DNA of 64,000 bases. Origin: Pedococcus bigeumensis (lineage in GTDB: Bacteria; Actinomycetota; Actinomycetes; Actinomycetales; Dermatophilaceae). Location: the NCBI RefSeq assembly GCF_006438965.1, contig NZ_RCZM01000002.1, positions 372,001 to 436,000 of the forward strand. Direction: 5' to 3'. Positions 62,634 through 64,000 of this stretch are shown here, piece after piece; within the stretch, counting starts at the first letter, position 1; each line of letters begins with the position of its first letter. The notes below the pieces were generated by a model. It did no database searches, was not told the DNA's origin, and was given only the letters and a program-made list of their open reading frames with translations. A program made the position numbers and the translations under genes.

Positions 62634-62696
62634 ATGTTCGTCGCAGCGCCCATCGTGTATCTGGACGAGTGCTTCGCAGCGCGGGTCCACCGGTGA
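62634..62696 (+). CDS. Possible 20-codon leader peptide overlapping the FAD oxidase start
   Basis: ATG 62634 has a perfect AGGAGG 7 nt upstream and encodes MFVAAPIVYLDECFAARVHR then TGA 62694-62696. The stop overlaps GTG 62693, a possible start of the FAD oxidase (GTGA). The FAD oxidase itself lacks a good RBS, so translation through this mini-gene could drive it. It could also be chance. Confidence 0.5.
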   Translation: MFVAAPIVYLDECFAARVHR

Positions 62697-63988
62697 TCGC
62701 CGGTCTGCGCCCGGGCGACTCCGGGTATGACCGGGCCCGCGCCGTGTGGAACGCGATGGTGGACCGCAGGCCGGCCCTGATCCTCCCCTGCAGGTCTGCC
62801 GCGGGCGTGGTCGCGGCCGTCCGGCACGGTCGCGAGGAGGGCCTGGAGATCGGGGTGCGCTGCGGCGGACACAGCGTCCTCGGTCTCCCGCTGACCGACG
62901 GCGGTCTGCTCATCGACCTGGCCCCGATGGGCGCCGTGCAGGTGGACCCGGCCAGTCGACGGGCCCGGGTCGGTGGTGGGGCGCTGCTGGGTGCCCTCGA
63001 CATCGCGTCCCAACGACACGGCCTGGCGACGACGGCCGGCAACGTGTCCCACACGGGTGTGGGTGGACTGACCCTCGGTGGCGGGGTCGGGTGGCTGTCT
63101 CGCCTCTGTGGGCTGAGCTCCGACAACGTCACCTCGTTCGAAGTGGTCACCGCCGCCGGGGACGTGGTCACGGCCAGTGCGACCGAGCGGCCGGACCTGT
63201 ACTGGGGGCTGCGCGGTGGTGGTGGGAACTTCGGCGTGGTCACCGAGTTCGAGTTCCGCCTGCACCAGGTCGGAACCCGAGCGCTCGAGGTGGAGTTCGT
63301 GCACGAGCTCGAGGACGCCCACGAGGCGTTGCGAGGGTGGCGGGAGCTCCTGGCCGAGGCGCCTCGACGTGCGACGCCAGTTGCACGAGTGGGCGATCTC
63401 GACGGTCGTCCGGTCGCGCGGATCGGCTTCGTCTGGGTGGGTGACCCCGCCGAGGGGCGCCGCCTGGTCCCGTCGTACCGGTCGATCGGCCGACCGATTG
63501 CTGAACGCGTCGAGGAGCTGAGCTACCTCGACCTGCAGACCGCCGGTGACGACGTGGAGGGCCACGCGATCCGTCGGTACTGGAAGGGCCACTACCTCCG
63601 CCAGCTGAGCGACGACGCCATCGAGGCGTTCCTCGACCGCGGCGACGGCAGCTTTCCGGCAGCGCGCCTCACCCTGAACGCCGGCGCCATCTCGGACCTG
63701 CCCGACGAGGACTCCGCCTACAGCCACCGGGACGCCTTGGTCGAGTTCACCACCTCGGCGGGCTGGCTTGACCCGGCGGAGGACCAGGCACGGATGACCG
63801 CGGCGCGGGTGTACGCCGCCGGCATCGAGCCGTTCGCCAGCGGCGCCTACGTGAACGCCCTGGCGGACGAAGGAGACCAGGGCGTTCGACGCGCGTACCG
63901 CCCGGAGAAGCTGGCTCGGTTGACCGAGCTGAAGCGCGCGTACGACCCGGACAACGTGTTCCACCTCAACCCCAACATCCGCCCATGA
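62669..63988 (+). CDS. FAD-binding oxidoreductase, berberine-bridge-enzyme type
   Basis: A flavoprotein of about 439 residues with the PCMH/BBE fold: GYDRARAVWNAMVDRRPALI, RCGGHSVLGL (the usual His flavin-link site, R-x-G-G-H), TTAGNVSHTGVGGLTLGGGV, GLRGGGGNFGVVTEF. The second covalent cysteine of some BBE enzymes was not identified. It ends with YDPDNVFHLNPNI, the family's C-terminal signature. Start GTG 62669 is weak; GTG 62693 coupled to the leader ORF is an alternative. It oxidises an unknown secondary metabolite, sugar or aldehyde. Confidence 0.9.
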   Translation: MLRSAGPPVIAGLRPGDSGYDRARAVWNAMVDRRPALILPCRSAAGVVAAVRHGREEGLEIGVRCGGHSVLGLPLTDGGLLIDLAPMGAVQVDPASRRARVGGGALLGALDIASQRHGLATTAGNVSHTGVGGLTLGGGVGWLSRLCGLSSDNVTSFEVVTAAGDVVTASATERPDLYWGLRGGGGNFGVVTEFEFRLHQVGTRALEVEFVHELEDAHEALRGWRELLAEAPRRATPVARVGDLDGRPVARIGFVWVGDPAEGRRLVPSYRSIGRPIAERVEELSYLDLQTAGDDVEGHAIRRYWKGHYLRQLSDDAIEAFLDRGDGSFPAARLTLNAGAISDLPDEDSAYSHRDALVEFTTSAGWLDPAEDQARMTAARVYAAGIEPFASGAYVNALADEGDQGVRRAYRPEKLARLTELKRAYDPDNVFHLNPNIRP

Positions 63989-64000
63989 CCCGCCTCCCCC

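Overview
The window is high-GC DNA from an actinobacterium. Three things point there: a phosphatidylinositol-mannoside operon (pimA-patA-pgsA-HIT-thrS, same order as in mycobacteria), a mycothiol-enzyme-like DinB protein, and many promoters with TAnnnT -10 boxes 6-8 nt before the start codon (leaderless style). An Intrasporangiaceae-like member of Micrococcales is my best guess from overall feel; no marker gene fixes the genus. No rRNA, CRISPR array, insertion sequence or prophage was seen. There is one tRNA, tRNA-Val(CAC).

Layout. 0-6.5 kb: PIM/phospholipid operon on the minus strand, interrupted by a DCC-family gene and two plus-strand membrane genes. 6.6-9.5 kb: furA-katG with a conserved furA promoter/operator. 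9.5-12.9 kb: GPP34 protein, two acetyltransferases and a FUSC-type membrane protein. 13-19.2 kb: a fatty-acid locus (MaoC, FabG4-type reductase, thiolase) divergent from tetR-acyl-CoA oxidase, with a 17+17 bp operator between. 19.2-22.4 kb: tmsA-tmsB pair predicted to make 10-methyl branched fatty acids. 22.4-29.5 kb: small metabolic genes, pabB-pabC, a CapA lipoprotein and a two-gene flavin monooxygenase/FMN reductase unit. 29.6 kb: an SOS-box-controlled DUF222 gene that has lost its HNH part. 30.7-36.3 kb: a compact six-gene cassette with a trypsin-like protease, an alpha/beta hydrolase, a CHAP-like/peptidoglycan-binding enzyme, a polytopic membrane protein, a lipoprotein and a second membrane protein. 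I recognise no described system in it. 36.4-46.9 kb: SDR, PPOX, OsmC, CorA, nrdAB behind a cobalamin riboswitch, a lipoprotein, a tandem universal stress protein and an HNH protein. 46.9-50.7 kb: a three-subunit molybdenum hydroxylase. 50.9-57.7 kb: an orphan MASE1 histidine kinase, DoxX, a USP-like protein and a DevS/DevR (DosS/DosR)-like two-component pair. 57.7-64 kb: a PEP-mutase-like protein, two GAF-ANTAR regulators, an acyltransferase, hemerythrin and a BBE-type FAD oxidase.

Two window-wide patterns tie the genes together. First, six near-palindromic boxes of the form GGGACCWTSGGCMC sit 35-36 or 63-88 bp before stress genes and before the DevR-like gene itself. The DevS-like kinase keeps the heme-ligand histidine and distal tyrosine of mycobacterial DevS, so a gas/redox-sensing dormancy regulon is likely. 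Second, the octamer GTATGCCG (extended GTATGCCGYG) was found by eye 43 times, balanced between strands, in every reading frame and in intergenic DNA, often forcing rare codons (TAT Tyr, ATA Ile, GTA Val). Two copies form a perfect 14-bp hairpin before thrS. Its density, balance and pairing resemble DNA-uptake sequences; the role is unknown. Starts marked uncertain were chosen from RBS, coupling or codon use.
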